Shown: piece by piece, positions 25,192-37,400 of the stretch
Layout: every line of letters starts with the position of its first letter
How positions within the stretch are numbered: position 1 is the first letter of the stretch
Origin: Whitmania pigra
Taxonomy: Eukaryota; Annelida; Clitellata; Hirudinida; Haemopidae
Reading direction: 5' to 3'
DNA: 64,000 nucleotides
Assembly: GCA_021613335.1 (NCBI GenBank)
Contig: JAJTWR010000356.1
Location: forward strand, 800,001-864,000
Position numbers and translations under genes: made by a program
Notes under the pieces: model-generated
What the model saw: the letters and a program-made list of their open reading frames with translations, nothing else
What the model was told of the DNA's origin: nothing
Database searches by the model: none

Positions 25192-27735
25192 CTAAACGGC
25201 TGTCCCGTAGTCCCCCTTCTTACGCGGCTGCACGGCCAGCTGGGGCAACCCAGAGGGACGATTCTGTTTGGGGAAGATGACTGGGGACTTTTTGAACGGA
25301 GGAGTGAGAATTTCATGAAGTGATGTGGAGCTTGAGACATCCTGTCGCTTGCTAAGCGTCGACCAGCCGGTGTTTCTGGGAGTGTCGCAGGCATTTCTCA
25401 CGTCCGTACTGCTATTTCTGTACCTCCGCATGCTTGAGGATTCTCTGGCCTGAGGCCTGCCAGTAGGGGAGGATGAGTAGCAGGAGGGATCAGTCGCTTG
25501 GCAGGAAGAACTGCGAACTGCGCTGGAGGAGTCGACGTGGATTCTCTTGGAGTGGTAGGGTGCCGACGAAACTGATGGCGGTTCGTAGGTGAGCAAGTGT
25601 TCGATGTTGTGTGCCGGGGTGGTTGACGAGTGGTCCAACTGAAGATTTCTAAAGTTATCACATCCCTGGACAAAGTCCATGTTGGCAGGTTCGATGGGAA
25701 TGTACTTGCTGTTGTTTTGATCTTCTGTTTTGGCTCTTGCGGGCAGGGTGGCATAAATGTCCGGGGGTCTGTTGCTTTTGAGGACAACCTGATTGACGCT
25801 CTTCGTTGACTTTTCATCCTTGATGTTTTTGTCGAAGGTGGCACTCGGAGTCTTCAGGATCTTCTTCAAGGGAGCTTTGTCTGAGTTTGGAATTTTTGAT
25901 TTTTGAATCTCGGAATCTGTTGTTCTGTGGTTGTTGAGAGCTTTCACGGCTGGCTTGTTGCATACGGGGTTGTTGCAGTGAGTCGGGGCTGAAAATTGAG
26001 TTACTTTGCTTTTATTGCATTTCGACGTGGGCCGTCTCAAATTATCCGAGCATTCCCCTGCTGAAGATTTTAAGTTTTTCCGTGCAAATGGTGATGATCC
26101 GCAGTCTGCTTGTAATGCGATCACATTCTGATTGCTGAGTATGTCAGGTCTAGTGGAGGCGTTTTGCTGTTTTCCTTTGTCTGATTTTTTCGACGACGAG
26201 AAAAATGATTTTCGACCGACGAACGATGTATTAGTTTTCAATTTAACGTCGGATAAATTTCCCAAGGAATGTTTCAGCGATTTGTCGCTCGTCAATTTAT
26301 CTTCTCTGCTGGAGATGTTCGCATCCTGCAGTTGACAGTTGATTTTGTCAGAATCAAATTCGAAACTGTTTCCTATCAATTGGTCGCAACTTGAGCTACT
26401 CTTGGAGTCGCTCTTGAAGTTGACGTCTTTGTCGTTGAGAAGCTGTCTGTGTTTCTTGTTCGACTTTCTCCTCTTGACAATCTTTCTCGCCCTCTGTCTT
26501 CTGCTGACGACGCACAAGAGGCAAACCAGCAGAGACCCAAGCAGTAGAACACAGCCCAGGATCACCCCAAGAATGATTTCATAAGTTAGGACGATCTTTC
26601 CTCCTTTCTCTTGCTCAAACATGGTGCTGGATCTCTTTTCCACCAACCAAACTTTATAAGCCACTTCCGATCTGCCCGCCGAGTTCTCGGCAATGCATTT
26701 GTAACTGCCCTCGTCGGATTTTTTGGCCCCGATGATGCTCAGAATCCCGCGAACGTTTTTATCCTCCGAACTGCGCAGGGACGACGAATAGAAAGTGTGC
26801 TGTGACGTGAGCCGAGGATCGACCGGTTTTCCGTTCTTCATCCACGCTATCGTCGGGTCCGGGTCGCCCCAAGCCACGCAATCGATGGAAGTGTTGCTGC
26901 CCAAAGCGATTTCAACGTTCGAGGCATTTTGGTGGCTGTCGAGGCTGTAAATGATGCTCGGGCAGGCAAATTTCTCAGGGCTCAGGTGCTTCCAATTGAC
27001 GCCCCTCAGAAGATCGGGGGCGTCGCAGATTGGAGAATTCGGTCCAAAATCCCAGTTGGGAATGGCTTGCACGCTCACCCTCAACCAGCGAAGGCGACAA
27101 TCGCAGTGCCAGAGGTTGTTGTAGAGGCGGAGGACTGTCAGACTGTCGAAGGAATGTGACAATTGATGATGGAGGTGCCTCAGCTGATTGTTGGCAATGT
27201 TGAGCTCGTACAAGCGGGTGAGTGGCCGGAAAGCCAACGGGTCAATCTTTTCCAAGCGACAGTTTTCAAACTTCAGAGTCTCGATTTGAGTGAGAAATTG
27301 AAGATCATCTGACGAGATGTGAGTGATCGGGTTGTTGTTAAGGTTGAGAATTCTCAGGTACAAGAGCGGTCGAAAAGCGTATTTAGGCACCACGTTCAGC
27401 TGGTTGCTCTCGAGATTCAGGATTTGAAGGTTACGAAGATTCTGGAACGCATTGTTATCGATTCGCTTGATCCTGTTGTTGACGAGATGTAGATTCTGAA
27501 GGGAGGAATAATTCTTGAAGGCAAAATCGGCGAGTATAGTTATTTGGTTCTTGTGCAGATTCAGTGTTTTCAGGTCAGAGTCTAAATCTCCAGGTATTCC
27601 AGTGAGGTTGAAAGCCATGCAGTCGGCAGTTTTCAGTCCGTAGATCGTGATGAGGGAACAAATTCTTTCCTCCTGACCGAAAACCAGCAACAGAGCCACT
27701 CCTACGAGCAAAGTGATTTGTAGGCAATCCACCAT
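25192..27735 (-). CDS. LRR-Ig transmembrane receptor, kekkon-like, single exon
   Basis: Uninterrupted 847-codon frame. I start at ATG 27735 (GAAATGG context) because it is followed at once by a signal peptide (LLVGVALLLVFG); the frame is open for 42 more codons upstream, to an earlier ATG at 27861 that would bury this signal. Order: signal peptide, six to seven LRRs (about residues 54-205), LRR C-cap (HCDCRLRW, about 206-258), one Ig domain (Cys 286 and 347, Trp 298, DEGSYKC), membrane helix (about 386-410) and a long Ser/Lys-rich tail of about 435 residues. The tail ends DYGTAV, a class I PDZ ligand. LRR-Ig-TM with a long tail is the kekkon plan, though LRIG and LINGO proteins share parts of it. 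Likely a neuronal or epithelial surface receptor or adhesion protein. Confidence 0.92.
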   Translation of the reverse strand: MVDCLQITLLVGVALLLVFGQEERICSLITIYGLKTADCMAFNLTGIPGDLDSDLKTLNLHKNQITILADFAFKNYSSLQNLHLVNNRIKRIDNNAFQNLRNLQILNLESNQLNVVPKYAFRPLLYLRILNLNNNPITHISSDDLQFLTQIETLKFENCRLEKIDPLAFRPLTRLYELNIANNQLRHLHHQLSHSFDSLTVLRLYNNLWHCDCRLRWLRVSVQAIPNWDFGPNSPICDAPDLLRGVNWKHLSPEKFACPSIIYSLDSHQNASNVEIALGSNTSIDCVAWGDPDPTIAWMKNGKPVDPRLTSQHTFYSSSLRSSEDKNVRGILSIIGAKKSDEGSYKCIAENSAGRSEVAYKVWLVEKRSSTMFEQEKGGKIVLTYEIILGVILGCVLLLGSLLVCLLCVVSRRQRARKIVKRRKSNKKHRQLLNDKDVNFKSDSKSSSSCDQLIGNSFEFDSDKINCQLQDANISSREDKLTSDKSLKHSLGNLSDVKLKTNTSFVGRKSFFSSSKKSDKGKQQNASTRPDILSNQNVIALQADCGSSPFARKNLKSSAGECSDNLRRPTSKCNKSKVTQFSAPTHCNNPVCNKPAVKALNNHRTTDSEIQKSKIPNSDKAPLKKILKTPSATFDKNIKDEKSTKSVNQVVLKSNRPPDIYATLPARAKTEDQNNSKYIPIEPANMDFVQGCDNFRNLQLDHSSTTPAHNIEHLLTYEPPSVSSAPYHSKRIHVDSSSAVRSSSCQATDPSCYSSSPTGRPQARESSSMRRYRNSSTDVRNACDTPRNTGWSTLSKRQDVSSSTSLHEILTPPFKKSPVIFPKQNRPSGLPQLAVQPRKKGDYGTAV

Positions 27736-28085
27736 TTCACACGGGAGTGGGAAAAATAAAGAGAATATTCTTGCTCCTGACGACCTTGGGAATAAAAGAA
27801 GGGAGTTTAGAAGTATGTTATGCTTGTGCAATTGCTCGGACGGTCTTTTCAATTGCTCCATAAAAATGGCGCAATTTTAAATTCAATTTTTCGCTCCATT
27901 GAACAAATGTATTGTAAGCATTGCTTTGTGCATTGTAATCTCAGCAGTTTGTCTCGTGAACCTCATATTGTCAACATTAAAAGTCATTTTCGGATTTTTG
28001 TTTTTCCTTCTATTATTAAGTTTCTGCATGCACGGCGAAGATAAAATGGCAAATATTGCTGCGGTATTATAAAAAAAAGGGTAAA

Positions 28086-28107
28086 TTAGGGTTAGGGTTA
28101 GGGTTAG
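28086..28107 (+). repeat. Interstitial telomere-type repeat
   Basis: Three perfect TTAGGG units plus TTAG, about 350 bases upstream of the LRR-Ig start codon. Confidence 0.85.
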
Positions 28108-28721
28108 ATAGAAATTTACAAAGTAAAATATAATCAAATAAAAAATAAAAATTTGTCCAACAACAATAAAATTAATAATATTAATTATTTATTAATTAAT
28201 TATTAATTATTAAAGATCAACAATAATAGTTACGCAAGAGCATACTTATTATTACTGTTACCGCCAAATAATAAAATTGATTTGACCTTACCATAGCGAT
28301 AATATTCGTTTATATAATTTCATTTTTTTGTAATAACATGTCTATGACACCGAACAGATGTAATATTATTATGTAATATTAAGTTGCATGAACATTTTAG
28401 AAATTAGCCACAAATTCAAGTCAGAACAGAGACATGACGAGACGAAAATTATGCAGGAATATGACACGTGCATCTCAGAATCGTTCGTCGTTGCTTTCCA
28501 CAGCACTTGAAGCTCGGGTGTCACGGATGAGGTGATGGATGTCTCCGTCTAACCTGATGTCAGTTTTTCATGTCTTCGTGGAGCATGAAGATTGTTTCTT
28601 TACGTCATTAGGCAGGAGAGACTTGCGAGGAGGAAATGCATTTGTCAGGAATTGTTGTTGTTTTAAATTGTTTTTGCTTTATTTTTGATAAAATTTGATA
28701 GGTAAATTATTCATGTCATGT

Positions 28722-29334
<613 letters not shown>

Positions 29335-29654
29335 TATGTCGCTAAATGATTCAATGTCCACAGTATTATTTTCACATCTCTCATCATTTTCGCGGCCATG
29401 ATTTTGAAATTTGTATTAATATTTTGGAATTTATTATGGGTTATGAAAATTTTATTTTTTTCGAATCGGTGTGTTTTGTAGTGTATTATAATATTTTCAG
29501 AGCTCCAACAAATTATTAATTATAATATTAATAGCTAATAGTTGGTTTGTTAATTGCATCGTAACCAACTCATCAGCTCGATGAATTAATTAAGAATCTG
29601 CTGAGGGAAAGTCATTTCCCGCGTAAAAATTGTTCCCTTCCATGATTTTATTTC

Positions 29655-29865
29655 ATCCGCCCACCCATCCATTCATCCATCCATCAATCTAGCCATCCTT
29701 TTCTTTCTTTTTTCCTTTATCTACTCATCCATTTATCCATCCATTCATTTATTTATTCATTCTTTCATCCATTTATCTGTTCAGTCATCCATCAATCCAT
29801 CAGTCCTTTCATTAATATGTTTATCTATCCATACATCCATCAATTCATCATCAACTTCACTTCAG
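29655..29865. repeat. ATCC/ATTC degenerate tetranucleotide repeat
   Basis: CATCCATT-type units with TTTCTTT interruptions. Confidence 0.8.
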
Positions 29866-30163
29866 CATCCATCTTACATTTTTTTTTAAATTCTCATTTT
29901 AAAATTTTACCCACTATGACATTACGATCTTCGTTGTAAAAATATGAAAAACAAATTAAAATTATATAATTAATAAAATTAAAATTAAAAATATAATAAA
30001 ATAAAAGAATAAAAATAAAAGTGGAGAACCAATAGAAACGCAGGTATGATTTTTAGAACAGGTGTGACCATCTTAAATCACACAGGGTATTAAAAATATT
30101 TTAATTGCTTTAGACATGTGCAATCAATGGTTTTTTGTCTGGAAATGTTTGAAATATTTTTGC

Positions 30164-30223
<60 letters not shown>

Positions 30224-30553
30224 TTTATTAATATTAAATAATTTTTTAAACATTGGTCAAATAAAATGTACGTAAATTTAAATTAATTTTTGTTTTTGAA
30301 TTTGTAAAACTTTCTTACAACTTGGCTTAGAGGTCTTAGACGACAGTGATGAAGATATTGGCTATGGTGATGATGGCGATGATTACGATGATGGTGATGA
30401 TGATGATGATCATGATGATGATAGCGATGGTAATGATGATGTAAGAATAGACGGCGCCAGTGATAATTAGGTTCATTTTCGTGCTGTTACGCAATAACGT
30501 TATTTACTGAGCATGAGTTTGGAATGTTGGTAAAAGTAATTATTTTCTATTCA

Positions 30554-30657
30554 ATTGTGGCATAATTATTATAAATTATTTGGTACAAAATTGTGGCATA
30601 ATTATGATAAATTATTTGGTGCTAAATTGTGACATAAAATGAAAAATTATTTAGTAT
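30554..30657. repeat. 36-bp minisatellite, about three copies
   Basis: Units starting ATTGTGGCATAATTAT at 30554, 30590 and (diverged) 30626. Confidence 0.8.
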
Positions 30658-32026
30658 TAGTATAACTACGGTAATTTCAGTCATAACATTCGTTAAGCAT
30701 ATTTATTCCGGTAGTAGATTTTTAGGAAAGCAAAATAAATAAGAGAATCAATCAATCACAGCAAAGATAGTAATTGCCGTCAACATTATAATTAAATGTT
30801 ACCCATAAATTTTCGAGGCAAATAATTTCACGTCATCACTAAATGCCATCATAATGTTTTCATTGAATCATATTTGTAGTCAGACAGGAGATAAATGCTT
30901 ATGAAATAAATAAATGTCCACAATAATTACAATTCTGGGTTTAAGAAAATATAGAAACAGTGGTGATGACAGTTGTCAACATTTGTTGCTTTCAACATTC
31001 AATCCATGACTTCATTAGTACCAAGCATTAATTAATAGAATATGATAAAATGGATATAACCAAAAGAAATCACTTAAAAACATCAATAAATATTTAAATC
31101 CGATTTGCTTTTGAACCAAATTTCAGTTTGAACTACCGACTCACAAACCAATCAACCTACTGGCTAATCAACCATGGAACTATCAATCCGCCTTTAAGCT
31201 CTCAATCAAAAAAACCGTCAATCAATCAAACATCCATCTTTCCATTTTCATCTCCTGAAAATTCCAATAATTCATGGATTTAGTTTTAAAAAAATTTAAA
31301 TTTATTTTTTTTATTTTGCTGAACAAACCAAAATGTAAACAAAAGTCACGGAAAAATTTCGTCGACGGAACATTCATTACGGAAAATTCACCTCTGGACA
31401 ATTCATAATTGTAAAATTTCATAGTCCAAAATATTTGAAAATAAGTGGTTGCATTTACATTTATATAGATGATAGCCCCCTCAAAATAAAGTTTACAAAG
31501 ACATTGCGTGTACGATGTGTACGTAGCATCGTCCAGTTTTTGGGATATAACTTGTAAGTAAACAATCAATTAATTTATTTAACACTTGCATTAATTAGAA
31601 TCTTGTAGTTAAGCCGAGCGAAGCTGGATAAACCATCCAGCCGCCGCCGAATTTTAAATTCTAAGCCTCTCCTGATTTTATAGCAAAGTCAAATTGGATT
31701 CCATTAATAATTTCATTATACTCGATTTTAGTCAGCGGTGACGTGGTATGTGTATATATTTTATTAACATCCACTTTACACATGGTGACACATACCAGTT
31801 TTAGGCTCTTGATTCATTAACATAAAATATGCTCTCGATTCATTAACATAAAACGTGTGCCGGCTCCAAGCAAGATCGTTCTTGTCACAGAAGATCACAG
31901 AAGCACTTTTAGATCAGATTGTTGCAAATGTTGCACTGTCAATCAGGTAGCTTATGAATATTAATCAGGAATGGACCTTTTTATGGTTTGAGTTAATATG
32001 GTTCTCTACAGAACACCGCCTTTATG

Positions 32027-32037
32027 GGTTCGAATTC
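32027..32037 (+). other. Isolated Pol III box B-like site
   Basis: GGTTCGAATTC fits box B. A weak box A-like TGGTTTGAGTTAATATGG lies 42 bases upstream, which is tRNA-like spacing. It may be a decayed SINE, but no second copy was found. Confidence 0.25.
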
Positions 32038-32621
32038 GGCTGTTGGCGCGCCGTTGTGATCGTCAGTGTTGCTCCAATTCAAACACTGAAGGAAGTTAGA
32101 AACTGCAAGATGAATTTGATCAGTACATTTTGTGTAAGACCGATCAAGAAGAGGAGAAAAACCATTACTCTTTTGAGTGAGGCATGGCCACAAAAGGCTA
32201 AAGTTACAATCTCCAAGATGGAGATAATTTTGAATGGGAAAAGGTCATCATTAATGTCTTACAAACTAAACTATGTTTTCTTTGTTCATGATAATTAAGC
32301 AAAATTTAGTTGAATTGGTTCACTACATTGTCACTGATTTTTATTGTTTTTTTTTTGGGAGGTTTATTAATGAATAATTGTTTACATGATTTATTTTGGT
32401 ATTCATTTATTTTCCATTTACCTATTCTTGATTTTTTTTTTCGTTATTTTTTTTATAGTTTGTTCCATTATCATTATTAATTTCACAAACAATTTATCAT
32501 AACTTTAGTACTATTGAAAATGCTGTTATTGTTTAGTAAAATTTAATCAATTTTGTTAACATTTCTAGTACCATTACAAAAGTTAATGATCAAATCAGCC
32601 GATTTTAGTCACCAAGCCGTA

Positions 32622-32671
32622 AGCCGCACGGGTTGTCATGCTGCGGCTAGCCAGCTAAACTTCTTAGCTGG
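32622..32671. other. Two adjacent perfect stem-loops
   Basis: AGCCGCA/TGCGGCT with a 13-base loop (32622-32648), then CCAGCTAA/TTAGCTGG with a 5-base loop (32651-32671), only two bases apart, in a GC-richer patch of unknown nature. Confidence 0.6.
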
Positions 32672-33241
32672 TTTCCTGAATACCCTCGGCTCCCTGGCCT
32701 CAGACACGATCACATGCAGCACATCCCAAACCCTGTCTCTTCCCGATAAAACCTCAATCCCAGATATTAGGAAAAAAATTTTCCGATGATGAATTTTCAG
32801 GCGGTAAATTTACCGGATCTCTCCGACCTTAGTTAGTTCAAATAATTAATGGTGTCACACAAACATGTTGTCAATTCGTTTACTTGTTTTAAAACTTTGA
32901 TAAAAAAAAAGTTAAAATCAATTTAATTGTAAACAATAATAACACCATAAAATAATACAGTCAGTAACTTTATAAAAGGCAGTAGGCATGCTGTGAATAC
33001 TTTCCACAACTTTCTTATGCCCTGCTAGCCTCCCTTGTTTGTTTTATTTTAATTACAACAACTCAGTAATCAGTGTCGATTGTGCGTAGACCTGGAAAAA
33101 TTGTAGGCCTGGTTTTGTTTCCACAATTCAAAACGGGTGACATGAACTATCTGGCTATCCAGTAAGCTAAAGTGACTTTAAAGTCTGCAGAAAGCTTGTT
33201 TGTCTGACACTTTGAAACTCCTTCCTGATCGTGCTTCAAAT

Positions 33242-33537
33242 GGTGACCCGTCATAACAGCCCGGCGACAGAATAGCCCCGACAAAACAGCCCCGTCAAAA
33301 TAGCCCGGCGTCAAAATAGCTCAAGACAAAACAGCCCCGACAAAACCGTCCCGACAAAACAGCCCCGTCGAAACAGCCCGGCGTCAAAATAGCCCAAGAC
33401 AAAATAGCCCCGTCAAAATGGCCCCGTCAAAATAGCCCCGACAAAATAGCCCGACGACATAATAGCCCAGGACAAAACAACCCGGCGACAAAATTCGACG
33501 GGGCTATTCTGTCGCCGGGCTGTTTTGTCGGGGTGCC
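33242..33537. mobile_element. TIR element filled with a 14-16-bp minisatellite, 9-bp target duplication (copy 2)
   Basis: About sixteen direct units of the type AGCCCCGACAAAAT (14, 15 or 16 bases) are followed by about two and a half inverted units. The ends are imperfect inverted repeats of about 39 bases (GGTGACCCG left, GGCACCCCG right read inward). GCTTCAAAT flanks both sides (33233-33241 and 33538-33546), a 9-bp duplication that shows transposition. No transposase is present. Confidence 0.85.
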
Positions 33538-33546
33538 GCTTCAAAT

Positions 33547-36500
33547 ATCTTCTTCAGCTCATAACGTCTTGGTATTTGAGAGGAGGTTCCAAAAGTGATA
33601 CGTTAGCGACGTTTTTGAACCTTGGAAAGCAAATTGTTTACTGCAGTGAACTTTGCCGACATCGTCTACTTTGCCGAGTGCACTTTGTATCTATTTTTTT
33701 TGTCGACCATTTGTTGTGAGCATTTAGCTTTTAAACAAAATGCTTGCTCAACGTTCCTCTACGATACCACCTTACTTGAAATACTCGCCATTGTCGTTCA
33801 TATTCTAACAACTAAATAACAATGATAATGTGGAGTTAAAGTAAGTAATCAAAAGGAAGATTAATAAATTTAAATGAATTGATAAAATGCCGATAAATCG
33901 ATTAAAGAAATTTTTAACGCTTAAACAAAAAATTCCGCAGCCCTACTTTATTCATATTTTATTCCTCTCCTGAAAACCCATACAAGTCAAATTATCCCAA
34001 ATGGCTGTTTCATGAAAAGAAATGTTTCTTGGCTTCAAATAAAATCCCATTTTCAACGAATATAATTGGTGGAATTACATGTCAAAAATAAAATATTTAA
34101 ATTGAAATATTTTGGAATTAAAATGTTTTCCAATTAACTTTTGCATCAATTTGTTGTGACGTAACAGGATGTTGAAAATTTCAAGAGGAACTTGGACAGA
34201 TTTTTTGCAAATAGAATTTACAGTTTAGACTAACAAGTTAATGTTTGAGTTTATTTTTGGTTGTTGTTTTTGTATTGTTTCGATTTTATTATTATTATTT
34301 TTTATTATGTTTTCGATTTTGTCGGATAAGGAGTCGTTTGAACCTTGCTTATAATTTGTGACCATGGTTTCAACGAGGGGCCATTGGTCCCTGCTGATTT
34401 GTTCTAGTAATAATTTCCAGTACCAAATCATGGAACTATCAAATCGCAAACAAATTAAAAACAAAATTTTGATTATTATTTAAAATTGTTTCTTTTCATT
34501 CTTAAAATCAAAACATGCAAATACATATTTGTAAATTTGTAAACTTGTAAATTTTTAATTTTTACCGACTTTCAATTCGTAATTTTTGATGCAATTTTTT
34601 AATTCGCATTTGTTTACAGAAATATAATTAAGTAATGTTACCAAAGAATGTAAGAAATAATTTCATAAAACAATAGCTTTACATACAATATTTATTAGAT
34701 ATATTTATAAGTGTTAATAATTAAATATTCTTATAAATTATAACGGTTAAATAATGTTACAATTAATTTGTTTTGAAAGAAAATTCTTTTGTAATGAAAT
34801 GACATTAGATGTATTACAAATAGTTTTTACGAAAAATTGCTACTGATATCGGCAAAAAGAGACAATTTTAAGCTATTCCTTAAAAAGGTTTACTTTTAAA
34901 GCTTTCTCTCATTTCAGGATTTTGAATTTAAATTCCGTTAAAATTATAGTATAATTATTTACTAAAATGATAACAATGTACTTTTCCTATTTTTATTTTT
35001 GCATAATTATAGAATTTTGTATTTGACGATGAAATAAAAACGAATTTGAATGAATTCAAATAAGAAATTTTGAAAACTAACGCAACTTTCTCACTTTTTC
35101 ATTAATTAATATTTAATTAATTAATACAAAAATAAATATTTTTATCGATTTTTGACACGAGGATTTGAGATGGAATGTTGGAAATACTTGTGCTTCTTAT
35201 TTGTGTTTTCGATTTTTAAAAATAGTGCAATTTGCTCGAACATGAGAAAATCTGCTTCGTTCAATTTAATTTTTTTTTTCTTCTAAAGTCTTTCATTTTT
35301 GTTTAGTTTGAAAAAAGGTAATTGATTGAAGGAAACATATTTATTAAACAAATTTAAAACAATTTCACTATTTATTAAAAATTAATAAAAGTACGTGCGA
35401 ACAACAGCATGGTCTTAATGTCTTTACAGCAACCCATTCAGTCCTTTTAAAAATAGTTTATTTTAAAACTTCAAAACTTTAATACTTTTACCACTCAGAA
35501 CATTCGGTCTGGTTGAAAGTTTTCCTAAAATGATAATTTTTTTCAATTCTTACAAACTGTTTATTCGCTTTTAATTGGAGAAACAAATGTTAGTGTAAAT
35601 ATTTTTCTACATATTTTTTTTCCGTTTTAAATTGCTCCATTAGTCGCTTTTAAGTTAAGATTAGACCCATTGTTCTGCAAAACAACTTCTGCACACACAA
35701 CACGAACGACCAATGAAATGGCAGATGTTCCCGCCAAATGTACAACGCGTTTGGGAAAAGACTGCAATCGAATAATTCTGAACGGCTGGAGATTTTAAAT
35801 CATCCGAGGATGGAGCCTTGGAAGTAATGGACATTGAAAGAGAATAAGCAAATAAAAAATAATTTATAAGAAACAAATAACCAAATAAAAATTCATTTAA
35901 AGGCAGAGTCTATAAAACAGTTCAATGCTAATGTAGCAATGGTTGACCAAATACTTAATTGAAGTAAATAATTTTGCTTAGACATTTTAAATGAAATTTA
36001 CGTTAAGCTGCTAAATTTTTCAAAAAAAAAATGAAAAACGAAACTTTTAAAACCACAAATAAGAATTTCTCAGGAGTTGATAAAATTCTTTTGAAGAAAA
36101 TTTAAAGTAGCTGAATATGAAGTTCAAAAGAGCTTTGTTCCATAAAATATTTTCTTCGTTGCAAAAGAGTTGTTCTTATTTACAAATTAATTCAATTTTC
36201 TTAATGATACTATAATATAATAAACAAATTGCTAGCCTTCTTTGTGATATTAATGTTTTCAAAATATCCAACGTTGTTATTGTATTTATTTCGTTAAAAT
36301 AAAATTTATATTATTTATTAAATGTAATTAAAATAATTTTATTTTGTGTGCATTATTGGCAATTTTATTCCAAAATGTGATTCCATATTTTGCAGCATTA
36401 GATTTTAAAACACGAACCACTCGTGAACGGATGCTCTCCACGCATGAGTGGTCACGTCGTCAACAACAACAATGCTTTCCGCTTTGACCACGCCATTCTC

Positions 36501-37340
36501 AGCTCAATCAGAGTAGGATTTCATATTTTTTAGGATTACATTAATTTTATGACAATATCATTTTTATTATTTCTGCGTTTAAGTATTTCATAATTTCATA
36601 CAGATTTTTCATACAGTAAAGTATATTAGGCTAAAGTATTTAAATTATATAATTTTAAGAAAAAATGTCTAAAAATTTATATTCCACAAATACAACCAAT
36701 AGTACAAGCATCATTTATGCCTGTGGATCAATCAGAAAGATTGCAGTTCCACGCATCACCAACCTTTCAGAACAACCGAATTTGCCCTCAAAAATCTAAT
36801 AATTTTTCGCCAACAAAAATCTTTTGCTACGAATAATAATAAAAATAATTATTATTAAATTATTAAAATATTAATGTTAATAATTATAATAATTATTAAA
36901 TTAATCCTGCTTTGAAAAAGAACTTTTCTTTGAAGGGAAAACACATGAAAATGCAAACAAAATGCATTTGTATTTGCATCCTCAAACAACGGAGATTCAA
37001 GGCGGTTTTTTGAGTTTCAACCTTCAAATAAATATTTTTTTATTCGGCATTGAACGTATACGTTAGTTTAAATATTTTTTATTATTAAAAAAGTTATATT
37101 TATTGTTATTATTACTAATGTTACTATTATTATTATTATTTTTAGTTAATTTATTTCAACAAAATGAATCGTCACCAATGTCACTAATATAAATTATACA
37201 TAAAATTTGTAATATATCCCCATCATTTTAAACTTTATTTTTTTTATTATTTTACAATTTTCATAAAATATCAGGCATCATCATGTCTCCTATAGAAGCA
37301 GCATCGATTCGAAGAAAATCATTGATGAATGTTGTTACTG
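33547..37340. other. AT-rich stretch, mostly featureless
   Basis: No convincing gene apart from the weak Cys-rich exon candidate at 35661-35816. A 10-bp imperfect inverted repeat (ACCACTCGTG / CATGAGTGGT) lies at about 36417-36453. Confidence 0.5.
35661..35816 (-). CDS. Candidate Cys-rich terminal exon, hypothetical
   Basis: After a good acceptor (CCATTACTTCCAAG) there are 51 codons and TAA. The end has six cysteines spaced C-6-C-6-CC-1-C-2-C. There is no ATG with a signal sequence in frame, so it would need an upstream exon, which I did not find. The same bases contain CCAAT (35710-35714) and TTTGGCGGGAA, an E2F-type site, on the minus strand, so a promoter is an alternative reading. Function unknown. 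Confidence 0.25.
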   Translation of the reverse strand, partial: APSSDDLKSPAVQNYSIAVFSQTRCTFGGNICHFIGRSCCVCRSCFAEQWV

Positions 37341-37400
37341 TTGTTGTTGTTGTTGTTGTTTAGTTTACTTGTTTGGTTGTAGTAGTTTGGTTCAGCTGAT

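Larger units (their letters stand above)
29336..33232. other. Gene-poor AT-rich stretch
   Basis: Contains ATCC-type repeat (29655-29865), ATT (30165-30225), GAT (30355-30440), a 36-bp minisatellite (30554-30657), a possible tRNA-like SINE with GGTTCGAATTC at 32027-32037, and a GC-richer patch with two hairpins (32622-32671). Frames of about 115 codons at 31222-31569 (minus) and 31954-32298 (plus) are unremarkable. Confidence 0.5.

Noticed and set aside
27736..27861. Upstream ATG of the LRR-Ig frame
   Set aside because: It would put 42 residues before the signal peptide; the ATG at 27735 has a better context and fits a secreted N-terminus.
31613..31660. Helitron 3' end
   Set aside because: A hairpin is present but no CTRR end or partner 5' end was found.
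33242..33537. CRISPR-like array
   Set aside because: Units are 14-16 bases with no distinct spacers, inside a TIR element in animal DNA.
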